A stretch of DNA of 64,000 nucleotides from Roseivirga spongicola (GTDB lineage: Bacteria; Bacteroidota; Bacteroidia; Cytophagales; Cyclobacteriaceae). Positions 15,012-24,908 of the stretch are shown piece by piece. The notes under the pieces were generated by a model, which saw only the letters and a program-made list of their open reading frames with translations, made no database searches and was not told the origin of the DNA. Made by a program: the position numbers and the translations under genes. The DNA lies in NCBI RefSeq assembly GCF_001592965.1, contig NZ_LRPC01000028.1, positions 496,001 through 560,000 on the forward strand, given 5' to 3'. The stretch's first letter is position 1; each line of letters opens with the position of its first letter.

Positions 15012-16847
15012 TTATTCTAATTCTGTCATGTCGAAATCATTCTTATAGCCTGGCCCACAAATAGAAATCCCTCTATCACTCAGGTAGGCGGTAATTCGGT
15101 TGTCTTTATCAATTCTCACCGATTCCATCATACCCTGATCTTCATGGTCTAGAATGTGACAATGGAGTACAAAATCTCCCACAAAGTCCTTATAGATTGA
15201 TTTGATGATGATGGAATCTGAGCTAGGAACAAAGTAAGTATCCTTCCAGATTGGCGAGGTGGGCTGTTCTACCCATTCATCATTCACTTTCTTAAAATGC
15301 TGTTGAATCTGGAAGTGATTCACATGGATGTGGAACGGATGAGCACCTAATGATGAAGTTAGAGTCCACTTCTGCACATTATTTAGTCCTAATTGACGCG
15401 GTGGCCTAGTATGGTCGAAGGCCTCTCCATTAATCTGGAAAAGGGTAGTATCTCCTGGCACTATATCAAACTGTACATATTGCATAGAATCGGTAACCGG
15501 TTCATTAACCAATGAAGGATATGGTGCATACACCGCCAATGCCTCCGAAGAAGGTAATTTGCGAGCCAATGCCTTGGAAGTTTTAGGCTTAACAATGACC
15601 ACTGCCAATACCTTTTCCGACTCGTACTCGGTTCTATCGGTTTCATCCAACACAGGCGAATCTGCGTCAATTAGATACAGGGTGTCTTGCTCATTACTCG
15701 TATTTACTGCTGCTTGAACTAGAATATCAGCACGATAGCCAGGCTGAAGCGTCATGCTATCCACATCATTGCGATAACCATAGGCAATGCCATCTTCAGC
15801 TACCACGTGAAGCTTCTCATGATTGATTTTATTTTCTTGTAGGCTGACAAGCTTAAGGTTTAGTGTTTCTCTTACACCTGCATGAATAAATCGCCAACGT
15901 TGAGCCTCTTCAGACTCCATTTCAATGATAGGCAATACCATTCCGTTAATGGTTGTTCTCCATCCTGTTGAGGCTTCAATACCATCTTGCCAGCTTCCTG
16001 GACCAAAAGTGGTTCCTTCAATGAACTTCACTGCATAACGATCTGGATTCCCTCCTGCAGCGGTGTCTGGTGTATAAGGAATCTGTTGCATGATGAAGAT
16101 TTTCTCCTCCATTTTTTCAATCTCTGGCTGACTATCTAAGCCACCTTCTATAATGATGGCTCCTCCCATTCCTGAAGACACCTGAATGGCCGTAGAGCCA
16201 TGGAGATGTGCGTGATACCAAAATGTACCAGGCGCATGGTTATCTGGAATTCCTATTCTGTTCTGAAAGCTACAACCAGGATCTAGGTTAACGAATACAT
16301 TGTCTCCATGCCCCATAGGAGAAACATGCAGGCCATGCGTATGCAAATTAGTATTGTTAAACCTCAGACTATCAATGATGTTAGGATCTACTCCATCATG
16401 TATAGGTTCAAATGGGTCGCAAGCCCCTCCTCCTTCTAAGGTTGGAAGCTGATTCATCAAATTTACAAACAGTGAATCTCCTCTCTTAAGTCGAAGGGTT
16501 GGCCCTACCAGTTTGCCATTATAAGACCTGTGATACAATGAAATGTTCTCGTCTTTAACTGTATTATAGATGGAGCTTGTAGTAAACTTTACGGCAAGCT
16601 CGGTGTCGAGCATTCCATTGTTAGAAGAAATTTCTTCAGGATTCTGGAAAGGCAAATGTATTAGCGGCTTGTCTGCACCAGCCTTGAGCTTAACACTTGA
16701 AAGACTAGCTTTTATAGTGTTTATCTCCTTAAGTATGTCTTCAGAAGCTACTTCTTGATGGCGCTGCGTGGCTTTTTGGCAAGAAGGTAGGCTTAAAACA
16801 ATTAATAGAGTGATTGCACATAAGGCAATCTGATTGATTCTTCTCAT
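15012..16847 (-). CDS. Multicopper oxidase (laccase/CotA-like) lipoprotein
   Basis: 611 aa with a lipoprotein signal (lipobox LSLPSC, C23). Copper-binding motifs are complete: NLHTHG (H169, H171), FWYHAHLHG (H212, H214), HPFHIHVNH and the C-terminal HCHILDHEDQGM with the type 1 Cys flanked by two His and an axial Met. The HPxHxHxxxF segment agrees with bilirubin-oxidase/CotA-like laccases. It would couple one-electron oxidation of phenols or metals to reduction of O2 at the cell surface. It is the first gene of a three-gene operon with the tyrosinase. About 280 AT-rich bases upstream must hold the promoter. Confidence 0.9.
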   Translation of the reverse strand: MRRINQIALCAITLLIVLSLPSCQKATQRHQEVASEDILKEINTIKASLSSVKLKAGADKPLIHLPFQNPEEISSNNGMLDTELAVKFTTSSIYNTVKDENISLYHRSYNGKLVGPTLRLKRGDSLFVNLMNQLPTLEGGGACDPFEPIHDGVDPNIIDSLRFNNTNLHTHGLHVSPMGHGDNVFVNLDPGCSFQNRIGIPDNHAPGTFWYHAHLHGSTAIQVSSGMGGAIIIEGGLDSQPEIEKMEEKIFIMQQIPYTPDTAAGGNPDRYAVKFIEGTTFGPGSWQDGIEASTGWRTTINGMVLPIIEMESEEAQRWRFIHAGVRETLNLKLVSLQENKINHEKLHVVAEDGIAYGYRNDVDSMTLQPGYRADILVQAAVNTSNEQDTLYLIDADSPVLDETDRTEYESEKVLAVVIVKPKTSKALARKLPSSEALAVYAPYPSLVNEPVTDSMQYVQFDIVPGDTTLFQINGEAFDHTRPPRQLGLNNVQKWTLTSSLGAHPFHIHVNHFQIQQHFKKVNDEWVEQPTSPIWKDTYFVPSSDSIIIKSIYKDFVGDFVLHCHILDHEDQGMMESVRIDKDNRITAYLSDRGISICGPGYKNDFDMTELE

Positions 16848-17120
16848 CGGGTTGTCGTTTGTGTGATTCGCTAGGTTGTGAGCCTAACCGTTTATTGTTA
16901 TTCGGTTCAGTTAACTAAACACCACTAATTTAAACAAAATGAATATTACCCAATAGTTGAAATCTTAAATAATTGATATAGTTATATGAATTTAAGCTTT
17001 AACGCACTGTTTGTTAGATAGTAAGCTTAATATTAAAAACAATCAGCTTACTATGACCAGACAAATGTTTACTACACCGATCACGTAACAGCACTACTCA
17101 GATTCTAAATTCTGAAGAAA
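16848..17120 (-). promoter_or_regulatory. Leader and presumed promoter region of the copper-oxidase operon
   Basis: The operon's transcription must start between 16848 and the terminator at 17121. The stretch is AT-rich and holds a 5-bp hairpin AACCG/CGGTT at 16886-16907 in the untranslated leader. I could not place a convincing -33/-7 pair or a metal-regulator operator. Confidence 0.35.
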
Positions 17121-17143
17121 AAGGGCCTTAGGTATTAGCCCTT
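17121..17143 (-). terminator. Terminator hairpin overlapping the serine-hydrolase stop codon
   Basis: On the minus strand AAGGGC, an 11-base loop that contains the TAA stop codon, then GCCCTT followed by TTTCTTC. The 6-bp stem with a U-rich tail is a compact rho-independent terminator whose loop includes the end of the coding sequence. Confidence 0.65.
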
Positions 17144-18411
17144 CTCCTTTTCAAAATCAGCCATGATATAATGACTATTAGTACATAGCCGACTACAAGC
17201 AGAGTTACTAGATATGGAATGTTTCTTTGCATCACTACCCTATCGGCAATTCCTGCTTTCCAAAACAACCATTCATCTGCAGTGTCTGAGGCAAAAGAAT
17301 AATGCCCCGTACTAAGTATAATGATCCCATCCTGAGAGGCCAAGTCGAACCTTGCTGTGGCATTGATAGCATCATTTCCGCTTCCATCATGGCCAATAAT
17401 ATTTGCTGTTTCGTGCTGTGGTGAGTATAGATCAGGGCCTAGTCCGTAATAAGGAATCCCATTCCTGTAGCTCTCAGCTTTTGCCATTAACTGAATAGTG
17501 CTAGGCTTTAGAAGCGAACTGTTTTCTAATGAATTGCTCAGCATGAATTTTGAGAGGTCATCTAGGCTAGTCATTAATGAAGCAGCTGCTTTAGCAGTGA
17601 ATCTATTCATTGGCCTAGTCGATCCGTTGGTTTTGTACACATTTACCAGGTTTATACTGCTACTATCTTTTAGGTTGAAGCTGGTATTTTTCATGCCTAA
17701 TGGGTTAAAAATGGCCTGACTGATATAGTCTGAAAATGATACACCTGTTACTTCCTCTATAAGCAATTGTAGAAGCGTATAACTGGCTCCAGAATACATA
17801 AATTGACTCCCTGGCTCGTATCCAACTCTTGCTTTGGCACCATCGTAATAACCGTCTGCTGCGCTGGTGAGAGATTCTTCCAAAGATTGAACTTCTTCAT
17901 CTGCAGTGAATCCACCGTAGCCCAAGTCATCATCAAAACCAGCAGAATGCGATAATAGTCTTCTTACCGTAACTTGATCATTGACGAACTCACTTGCCGG
18001 CAAATGCCAACGAGTTAGGTAATTTTCAACTGGTGCATCCAAGTCTAGCTTTTGTTCTTCCACCAATTTCATTACTCCAACAGCTGTTACCCACTTGCTC
18101 ACCGAAGCTACTGGAAAAGCAGATTGTCCATTGATATCTTCTCCACTATCTGAATGGAAAAGCATTTCTGCTACTTTTCCGTCTTTGATTAGCGCCATGG
18201 CTAGGTTGCCTATATATTCATTCCCTATTTGATCTGACACAGCCTCTGCAAAGCCTTTTGTTGTTCCACTAGAGTCGATAGATTTCAATAAATATCCATC
18301 TACAAAACCTAGAGCAATGAAGGCTGTCCAAAGGATTAAAGCGAGAGAAATTAGGCCAATTGTTTTTAGATTTTTCATAGTTGAGTTATAGGTGATTTGA
18401 TTTTTTTTCAT
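17128..18411 (-). CDS. Beta-lactamase-family serine hydrolase (class C/PBP-like), membrane anchored
   Basis: 427 aa. One N-terminal membrane helix (about 15-40) and one at the C-terminus (about 400-422) ending in a KRRR basic tail. The domain is of the class C beta-lactamase/DD-peptidase fold: S103-x-x-K106 in VASVSKW, YSGAS in the position of the YxN motif (asparagine replaced by glycine), and HDGSG as the third motif. Its substrate may be an ester or peptide rather than a beta-lactam. The first ATG is kept because AGAGG lies six bases upstream. The AraC-type gene 116 bases upstream on the same strand may regulate it. Confidence 0.87.
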   Translation of the reverse strand: MKKNQITYNSTMKNLKTIGLISLALILWTAFIALGFVDGYLLKSIDSSGTTKGFAEAVSDQIGNEYIGNLAMALIKDGKVAEMLFHSDSGEDINGQSAFPVASVSKWVTAVGVMKLVEEQKLDLDAPVENYLTRWHLPASEFVNDQVTVRRLLSHSAGFDDDLGYGGFTADEEVQSLEESLTSAADGYYDGAKARVGYEPGSQFMYSGASYTLLQLLIEEVTGVSFSDYISQAIFNPLGMKNTSFNLKDSSSINLVNVYKTNGSTRPMNRFTAKAAASLMTSLDDLSKFMLSNSLENSSLLKPSTIQLMAKAESYRNGIPYYGLGPDLYSPQHETANIIGHDGSGNDAINATARFDLASQDGIIILSTGHYSFASDTADEWLFWKAGIADRVVMQRNIPYLVTLLVVGYVLIVIISWLILKRRRANT

Positions 18412-18473
18412 TGAAAGCCTCTATCTGCTTACACAAAGAGCTTAGGCAAATCAAATGAAAGAAAAGGGCTCTG

Positions 18474-18500
18474 TGGTTCGATTAGAGGAAAGTCGAACCA
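18474..18500. repeat. 8-bp perfect hairpin between the AraC regulator and the serine hydrolase
   Basis: TGGTTCGA (18474-18481) and TCGAACCA (18493-18500) pair perfectly around an 11-base loop. No immediate T-run follows on the minus strand, so it may be a weak terminator of the regulator gene or an operator for it. Confidence 0.4.
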
Positions 18501-18527
18501 ATTAATCGGAAAAAGAACACCTAGTAT

Positions 18528-19595
18528 TTAGACTTTAAATGATGCGGTTTGCTTTCTATAAGCTGTAGGCGTTAAGCTGGTATGTTTCCGAAAGGCCGTG
18601 TTGAATGAAGACTTGGAGTTAAAGCCAACTTCGAACATAATCTGTTGAATGGTCTGGTCAGTTTCGCGCAGCAAGTGCTTGGCTTCCTCTACCCTATGAC
18701 CATTGATGAAATCGAAGAAGTGCGTTCCCTTAGATTGGTTAATAATTAGCGATAATCGTTTTGCGGACAGACCAGTTTCGCTGGCTAAGACTTGAAGCGT
18801 TAGTGTGTCATTTAAAAACGGTTTCTTATTCAACATGTAGGCATCTAGAGTAGCGAGATCTTTAGATGCATCTTCTGAGGGTGCATTGCTCACTTTTTGC
18901 TTTACAGATTCCTTTTCGTTTTGATTTACCTGCAGAAATAGCTCCGGAGTATGCATGGTTTTTAGAACGAACCAAGAAACCATAAACAAGGCAAACAAGG
19001 CAATAGATAAGTCTAAAATAGGAAAGCGTTCAAAATTATTTAACGCTTCTGAGACTCCTCTGAAAAGGACAATGCTGTTGGCTAGAAAGTATGATGCTAT
19101 AGCCGTGAGTAACCAGCGATAGGTTTGGCTTTGCGTTGAATGGAAGTTTTCAAACGTCTTTCTGTAATTCTTCAGTAGAATGAAACTCGCCACCAAATAG
19201 GTATAAATCTGAATCTGAACAGAAATAACGAAGATCACTTCCAGTCCTAGAGTGATTTCAGAGAAGAGATATACCAACAAAAACACAAGCGTAGGCAATG
19301 CATGCCACAAAAGTTTAGGCTTGAGCTTGAAATCGCTGAAACAGGTTTTCTTTACATAAAAGTAAAGCAATGGCATTTGTAAGAATGCAAGTGAGGTTCT
19401 CAACTTATTGAGAATGGTAAAATCCCTATAAAAATCACCTAAAAACTGACCAGAAAGATCTAACGAAGTGATAATCAGAAAGCCAGCAAAAAGTAAATTT
19501 GCAGTTCTTTTTTCAGACTTGTTGGAAATCAGAAATGCAGACAGTAGCAGCAATAAGAAAACGCCAATCAGAGCAATACTTTCAATGGCTGTCAT
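18528..19595 (-). CDS. AraC-family transcriptional regulator with membrane sensor
   Basis: 355 aa. Six or seven membrane helices fill residues 1-220, followed by a linker and a C-terminal double helix-turn-helix (about 250-352). The second helix-turn-helix contains the IQQIMFEVGFNSKSSFNTAF segment and the FRKHTSLTPTAYR signature. This architecture is common in Bacteroidota and suggests a membrane-embedded sensor that binds DNA directly. It lies upstream of the serine hydrolase on the same strand and is its likely regulator; the signal is unknown. Confidence 0.9.
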   Translation of the reverse strand: MTAIESIALIGVFLLLLLSAFLISNKSEKRTANLLFAGFLIITSLDLSGQFLGDFYRDFTILNKLRTSLAFLQMPLLYFYVKKTCFSDFKLKPKLLWHALPTLVFLLVYLFSEITLGLEVIFVISVQIQIYTYLVASFILLKNYRKTFENFHSTQSQTYRWLLTAIASYFLANSIVLFRGVSEALNNFERFPILDLSIALFALFMVSWFVLKTMHTPELFLQVNQNEKESVKQKVSNAPSEDASKDLATLDAYMLNKKPFLNDTLTLQVLASETGLSAKRLSLIINQSKGTHFFDFINGHRVEEAKHLLRETDQTIQQIMFEVGFNSKSSFNTAFRKHTSLTPTAYRKQTASFKV

Positions 19596-19753
19596 TTAGT
19601 TGAAGTTTAAATTGTCTAAACTACTGAAGGTTCGCATTCCCGAAACTTAGGTCATTTTAGTACCGCCACAAACATATCATTAAATCGTCTAGGGACACTT
19701 TCTAAATGGCCAAAAATCAGTCGATCTGAAAGAATTTATATTTCCTTTCCAAC

Positions 19754-20383
19754 TTAGATGGTGAACCTATCTTCCACAAAAGCATGGGCCAAGGCAGGAT
19801 AGTTTTGCTGAAAGGTATCGATGATGAATCGAAAAGGCACATCGTCAAAATGACCGTAGTCTTCGATGTATTCCATATACTTTTGCGCACTTCTGTTAAA
19901 GGGCTGAATCATGGCATCTTCCGTCCCATTAAAGTACAGCGGATCAACATTGTATATTTCGCAGAGCTCTTTATTGAAAGCGTTTGAAGCTTTAAACCAC
20001 TTTCCATCAACATATACTTCAGCAATACCGTGAGGTGCAATGTGCGAATTGCCTAATTTCTCAGTCAATCTTTCTGCTGCAATATGGTTCACAACTTTCG
20101 CTAATCGAAGTCGGGCAGGAATCTTCAAAGCCCTTAGTGCAGCTATAAATAGAACGGACTTATCAATGCAATGCCCTTCTTTTCGGCCAACCACATCGCT
20201 TGCTTTGTAGTGGTCTTTCTTGCCTGAAATGGTATAAGGGTTATATCTCCAGTTGTCTCTTACCGTAAGAAAGAGGCCTTCAATCTGTTGATTAGTCGGT
20301 TGGTCGATAAATTCAGCCACTAAGGCTTGAATGCCAGCAGTATTAAAATCGAAGAATTCAGTTTCTTGTATATATTGTTGCAT
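19754..20383 (-). CDS. Transglutaminase-like domain protein
   Basis: 209 aa, cytoplasmic (no signal). The papain-like transglutaminase core is seen: a cysteine in the GHCIDKSVLFIAALRAL helix (about 71-87), a histidine in HIAPHGIAEVYVDGKWF and an ASNAF segment at the third catalytic position, where Asn would replace the usual Asp. It begins 2 bases after the stop codon of the TetR-type regulator gene, so the two form an operon. Function unknown; peptidase or amidase activity is possible. Confidence 0.82.
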   Translation of the reverse strand: MQQYIQETEFFDFNTAGIQALVAEFIDQPTNQQIEGLFLTVRDNWRYNPYTISGKKDHYKASDVVGRKEGHCIDKSVLFIAALRALKIPARLRLAKVVNHIAAERLTEKLGNSHIAPHGIAEVYVDGKWFKASNAFNKELCEIYNVDPLYFNGTEDAMIQPFNRSAQKYMEYIEDYGHFDDVPFRFIIDTFQQNYPALAHAFVEDRFTI

Positions 20384-20385
20384 GG

Positions 20386-20979
20386 TTAATTCCGTGAGAT
20401 AAAGTGTTGTAACTCTTCACAAGCAGAGCTAGTGAGCATTCCAAAAAAGTTAGATTGAATGAGGTGCAAATGAGCATTTACTGCATTCTTTTTGTCTAGC
20501 GCACAGTTTTCTATAAACAGCTTATTCAAAACCCTTTGAACCTTTACCGCAGAAGAAATATCTACCCAGTCATTGAGCAAATCACCCCTCTTTAATTCCA
20601 TGTAAAGACCTTCAATAAATGTCTGATTACTATCAGCAGCAGTATTTATTTCTGTTTCAATGGCTCTATAATATTTGGAAACTTGAATGATGAATAGTGG
20701 GTTGAAATTGAGAATTCTAGTTTTTACAAACTCATTATACCTATAAATTTTAATGACGGCAGACTCTTTTTTTGCAGCTAGTTCTGCCTTAAAAGTATCC
20801 CATTCTGCTATTTCGTTTTTCACTATGGTGAGGAGAAGTGACTCTTTATTTTCGAAATGCTGATAGATAGTTTTCTTAGAAACGATGCTCTCCTTGGCAA
20901 TATCATCCATGCTTATGCTTCGCTCCCCGAAGCGCATGAATAGTGTTTTTGCCGTTTCCAGAATTCTTTCCTTGCTCAA
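20386..20979 (-). CDS. TetR-family transcriptional regulator
   Basis: 197 aa. The N-terminal helix-turn-helix is typical: RILETAKTLFMRFGERS, then MDDIAKESIVSKKTIYQHF (24-42) and ENKESLLL. The C-terminal ligand domain (50-197) is not assignable. The start codon is TTG. It is followed 2 bases later by the transglutaminase-like gene, whose expression it probably controls together with its own. Confidence 0.9.
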   Translation of the reverse strand: MSKERILETAKTLFMRFGERSISMDDIAKESIVSKKTIYQHFENKESLLLTIVKNEIAEWDTFKAELAAKKESAVIKIYRYNEFVKTRILNFNPLFIIQVSKYYRAIETEINTAADSNQTFIEGLYMELKRGDLLNDWVDISSAVKVQRVLNKLFIENCALDKKNAVNAHLHLIQSNFFGMLTSSACEELQHFISRN

Positions 20980-21160
20980 TTACTTATTTTAAAAGTGCTC
21001 TAGGCTGTCGTTGATGATATTACAAGTTTGCAGGTAACAAAATTGGCTCTAAACTCTGCATCGTTGTTAGGAATATAAGCCAAACATTCATCTTTTCGTT
21101 CCGGTATACTCAAGAAGAAACACCAAAATGAATATGCTTAAGCACAGGAGAATTACCTGA

Positions 21161-22132
21161 CTAATTCATTTCATCAATCAATTCACTTACCGAAATCCTA
21201 TAAGTTTGTTGAAGTTGCTCTTTGCCTGGGTATGGCAACTGACCACCGTACACATAGAGGTAGCCATTTAAAATCGCGGCTCCACCATTTCTCATTCTCA
21301 CATTGGATTGAAAAGTCTTGTACTCTTGCTTTTTGGCATCATAAACCAATATCTGATCACCACTAGAGTAATCACCCACCAGAATAAAATAGTGTTCATA
21401 TTGAGCTAGGGCATAAGATGAAACGGGCTCTTTAAAGCCTTTTAGTTCCTTCCAAACCTGGGTTTCAAAGTCGAATTGCCAAATTTCACTTAAATACCTA
21501 TCATCAAAACCTCCAAACAAGTAAAGATTACCGTCATAAATACCGCCTTGCGTAGACATGGCCATTGGTAAATTGGCTAACTCTTGTAGTGCTCCACTCT
21601 TTAAGTTGAAGGAGTAAAAGTGGTTACTGAAGGTATAGGTTGGAGGTGAGAATCTACTTTTACTTAAATAGCCACCGAAGTAATAGATAAAGTCACCCTG
21701 TTTCGCGAGGCCCATTTTTTTCGCTGCATTCGGGAAATTCCCTAAAGATTTTATTGTTAAATTTGACAAGTCAATCACTCTAGCTTCTTGCATAAGCGAT
21801 TCGGCATCTCCCACCAATTGACTTCCACCGAGCATCAATAGGCCATCATACTCTTCCAAATAAAGTAAAGACGTAGTGGTAGTATAAGGTATGTCTTTGA
21901 GTTTTACAGTAATCCATTTTCCAGTTCTGCTGTCGTAGACTTGCATGCCCGAACCAAACTCCATCATACCTTGCGTTCCACCCATGGCATACAAGTCTTG
22001 ATTGGAGGCAGCGTAGCCAAAATTGTAAGATGGAGTTTTCATAGACTTCACCTTTTCGAACTTGAGCATTGTCTGAGCATGTATAAACGTAGAGAATACT
22101 ACGCTGGCCAGAAGAGTAAGAATTAGTTTCAT
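21161..22132 (-). CDS. Secreted Kelch-repeat protein
   Basis: 323 aa with a signal peptide (1-19). It has about five Kelch-type blades: LYAMGGT, LLMLGGS, IYYFGGY, LYLFGGF and LYVYGGQ, spaced about 50-60 residues. A beta-propeller exported to the periplasm or surface is expected; sialic-acid mutarotase relatives share this fold. It ends 181 bases from the TetR gene and starts 31 bases after the S9 peptidase gene, so co-transcription with the peptidase is likely. Binding partner unknown. Confidence 0.82.
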   Translation of the reverse strand: MKLILTLLASVVFSTFIHAQTMLKFEKVKSMKTPSYNFGYAASNQDLYAMGGTQGMMEFGSGMQVYDSRTGKWITVKLKDIPYTTTTSLLYLEEYDGLLMLGGSQLVGDAESLMQEARVIDLSNLTIKSLGNFPNAAKKMGLAKQGDFIYYFGGYLSKSRFSPPTYTFSNHFYSFNLKSGALQELANLPMAMSTQGGIYDGNLYLFGGFDDRYLSEIWQFDFETQVWKELKGFKEPVSSYALAQYEHYFILVGDYSSGDQILVYDAKKQEYKTFQSNVRMRNGGAAILNGYLYVYGGQLPYPGKEQLQQTYRISVSELIDEMN

Positions 22133-22163
22133 GGTTATTTTGCTATCTAAAAAAGAAAGAGGG

Positions 22164-24884
22164 CTATTTGCCCTCTCCCATTTCTTCTGCTTTAGTTCTT
22201 TTCTTATCTAATTGTTTGACGCCTTTCGTCATCCAAACTGGAGCTTCGGCACCTTTTAAGTAATGGTCGAAATATTGTTTCATCCTAATTTGAAAATCCT
22301 TCTGATTTTCTTCCTTGCCAAGGTGGTGCGGTTCATCTGGGTAAGACAATAGAATTACCTCTTTACCCAATCTGCGAGCAGTCTGATAATATTCTAAACC
22401 TTGATTCCAGTCTACAGCGCCATCGGCTGTACCATGTAATATTAAAAATGGTGTATTAATGTTTTGAGCATGATGAATAGGAGACTGACTTCTGTATAGC
22501 TCCATATCATCCCATGGGCTTACTCCCATTCTACCTTGCGACCACTCAATAATTGGACCGTTAAGGTTGCCTGTTCGCTTATAGGCGACATTATACATTG
22601 AAATTAAGTTAGTAAGTGGTGCGCCAGTGATTACACAAGCAAACATATCGGTTTGAGTTAGAATAAAGCTCGACTCATAGCCACCCCAGCTATGTCCTTG
22701 TAAACCAATTCTTTCTGGGTCGGCATAGCCAAGATCAATAACCTTTTGTGCCGCAGAAGTCACATCGTCTAAAGCAGAGCTTCCTGGTTTACCCATATCG
22801 TAAACAATGTCTGGCATCAACACCAAATAACCATTACTGGCATAAGCAGACATGTGTGGTCTGTCATCATAAGTTGGCATAGAATACTGATGATGTCTTT
22901 GCGACATTTTCTCGTAGAAATAAATCACCATTGGGTACTTCTTACCTTCCTGATAGTCGGCAGGTAAAGCTAATGTAGCCTGTAATTTATGGCCTCTTTT
23001 GTCTGTGTAGTCTACTAGCACTCTTCTGCCCCACTTATACTCTGCCTGCTGTGGGTTAGCATTTGTAATTTTTTGTTCGTTTTTGAAGTCAGTGTTGGCC
23101 ACCCAAACATCTGGAAACTCCTCAAAAGTCTGTTGAGTGAACATCAATACGTCAGCATCTTTTGCCTTGGTAGGTCGGCCAATCATTTTATCTACAAACT
23201 TAAGTGCTTTCGGCTTCTTGCCCATTTGCACTTCATAGTAACCCGACTTCTTGGTCCATTCACCATAAGCACTGAGCAATAAGGTTTTAGATAAATCGTA
23301 GCTATCAGCTTCAGGGTCAAGCTGTGTCAACCTGAAACGAATATCATTGGCTCTGCCAACTCCATCTGTAAGGTTCTTCACCTCTTTTGATTTAAGTGAA
23401 AAGGCATAGATATCGTACTTATTGTTCATCAAAACCCAATCACCATCGGTTGACCAGCCAGCAATTCCATAAACCGGTTTTTCTACCGGGTAATCGAATT
23501 CGGTATTCTCAAAACTGATATCAGTATTTGCGCTAATGTTGGTGGTTTTACCTGTTTCGAACTGGTAAATCATTACCTGCGTATCTTTAGAGTAAGCCGC
23601 ATATTGTCCATCGGCTGAAAGCCCCATGAAATGATAAACCTCATCAGCAATTCGCTTACTAGCTCCAGTTTCCGTGTTGATGGCAGTTAGGTCAGCATAA
23701 CCCGATGGCCTATCTCTCAGGCTACTGTATTTGCTATCGTTAAAGCCAACTGCCCATTTCGATTTGTCATTAGTTCTTACTGAAATATCTTCTGTCTGGA
23801 GCTGCACCAGTTTACCGGAGTTCACATTGTAAGCAGCAGTGTAGGTGGCTCGCTTATCTCTATTAGCTCGCACAATTTGCGATGACTGCACCACATCATC
23901 TTTCCAATGCCAAACATCTACATTGGCCTTCAATTCGTCTTCTTTCTTTAACTCATCTTCCTGCTCCTTAATACCAAGGAAAATCTGTGTACCTGCATCA
24001 TTCCAGTTCAAGCCACTATATTCGCTGATCACGAAATTGTTCGGTGCTTGGCTAAACATGGTAAGCGAAGAAAGATTTGACATACCTGCGCTAAGATTAC
24101 TTGAAATAAGCAGTGTATTTTCTCGCTGAACCTTTCCTTCTGGTGTTTTACCATAAAGTATGGCCAATGTATTTCCAGCTTCGTTCCAAGACAGTTGACT
24201 GTAGGTATATTCTCCAGTATTGATAGACCAGGTTCTGCTATTGCTTAGGTCTAGTAAGTAAACACCATTTCCAGTATCGCCATCTGCATCTACCAAGTAA
24301 GAGAATAGCTTGCCAGTTTCATTAAAAGCGTAGCTCGAAACATTACCAATATTCATTACCGTGCCGCCTTTGAGGCTCTTCAAAATCAGGTCGGTGCCGC
24401 TGTGTTCAGCGTCTTTATCGCTTTGTACTTTGCTTATGGCTATGTACTCAGAGTTTTCTGCAAAGCTGAATGATTGTACATCCTTAATTTCTTCTACCGA
24501 ACGATTGCTAAGGTTATAAATATGTAGGTTTCTGTTGACAGGTTTGCGTTGCTTTCTTAAAGCTTCGGCCTTCTCTTCTGCAGGAGAAACTAAAAATGCA
24601 ACGTATCGATTATCGTTCGAAAAGCTAACCCTAGAGGCATTAATGGCACTATAGACCGTGTCGCCCGCAACCTGACGCATGTAGAACTTCGCATCTCCAT
24701 CATTAGGACTATAAGCGTAAGTAATCCACTGGCCGTTGGGCGAAAGTGAAGTATTGCTGATTCTGTTCCACTGCCCATAATCTTCTAATTGAAGGGCTTT
24801 CTTTTCTTGGGCTGAAATAGAGCTAAATGACAATAGGATAATTGTCAAACAGTAGAAAATTCTAAAGATAGGTTTAGACTGCAT
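22164..24884 (-). CDS. Secreted S9-family peptidase (prolyl oligopeptidase type)
   Basis: About 906 aa from the ATG at 24884, which places a signal peptide at the N-terminus (ending SSISAQ). An upstream TTG at 24908 is less likely. A long beta-propeller region (about 30-600) is followed by an alpha/beta-hydrolase domain. The nucleophile is the Ser in QGHSWGGY, the Asp is in HGTADGAVDW and the His in PDEPHHLG. Such S9 enzymes cleave peptides in the periplasm. The C-terminus carries an extra charged tail (KKRTKAEEMGEGK). Confidence 0.9.
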   Translation of the reverse strand: MQSKPIFRIFYCLTIILLSFSSISAQEKKALQLEDYGQWNRISNTSLSPNGQWITYAYSPNDGDAKFYMRQVAGDTVYSAINASRVSFSNDNRYVAFLVSPAEEKAEALRKQRKPVNRNLHIYNLSNRSVEEIKDVQSFSFAENSEYIAISKVQSDKDAEHSGTDLILKSLKGGTVMNIGNVSSYAFNETGKLFSYLVDADGDTGNGVYLLDLSNSRTWSINTGEYTYSQLSWNEAGNTLAILYGKTPEGKVQRENTLLISSNLSAGMSNLSSLTMFSQAPNNFVISEYSGLNWNDAGTQIFLGIKEQEDELKKEDELKANVDVWHWKDDVVQSSQIVRANRDKRATYTAAYNVNSGKLVQLQTEDISVRTNDKSKWAVGFNDSKYSSLRDRPSGYADLTAINTETGASKRIADEVYHFMGLSADGQYAAYSKDTQVMIYQFETGKTTNISANTDISFENTEFDYPVEKPVYGIAGWSTDGDWVLMNNKYDIYAFSLKSKEVKNLTDGVGRANDIRFRLTQLDPEADSYDLSKTLLLSAYGEWTKKSGYYEVQMGKKPKALKFVDKMIGRPTKAKDADVLMFTQQTFEEFPDVWVANTDFKNEQKITNANPQQAEYKWGRRVLVDYTDKRGHKLQATLALPADYQEGKKYPMVIYFYEKMSQRHHQYSMPTYDDRPHMSAYASNGYLVLMPDIVYDMGKPGSSALDDVTSAAQKVIDLGYADPERIGLQGHSWGGYESSFILTQTDMFACVITGAPLTNLISMYNVAYKRTGNLNGPIIEWSQGRMGVSPWDDMELYRSQSPIHHAQNINTPFLILHGTADGAVDWNQGLEYYQTARRLGKEVILLSYPDEPHHLGKEENQKDFQIRMKQYFDHYLKGAEAPVWMTKGVKQLDKKRTKAEEMGEGK

Positions 24885-24908
24885 GGTGGAGTTATATTTA
24901 TTTCTCAA

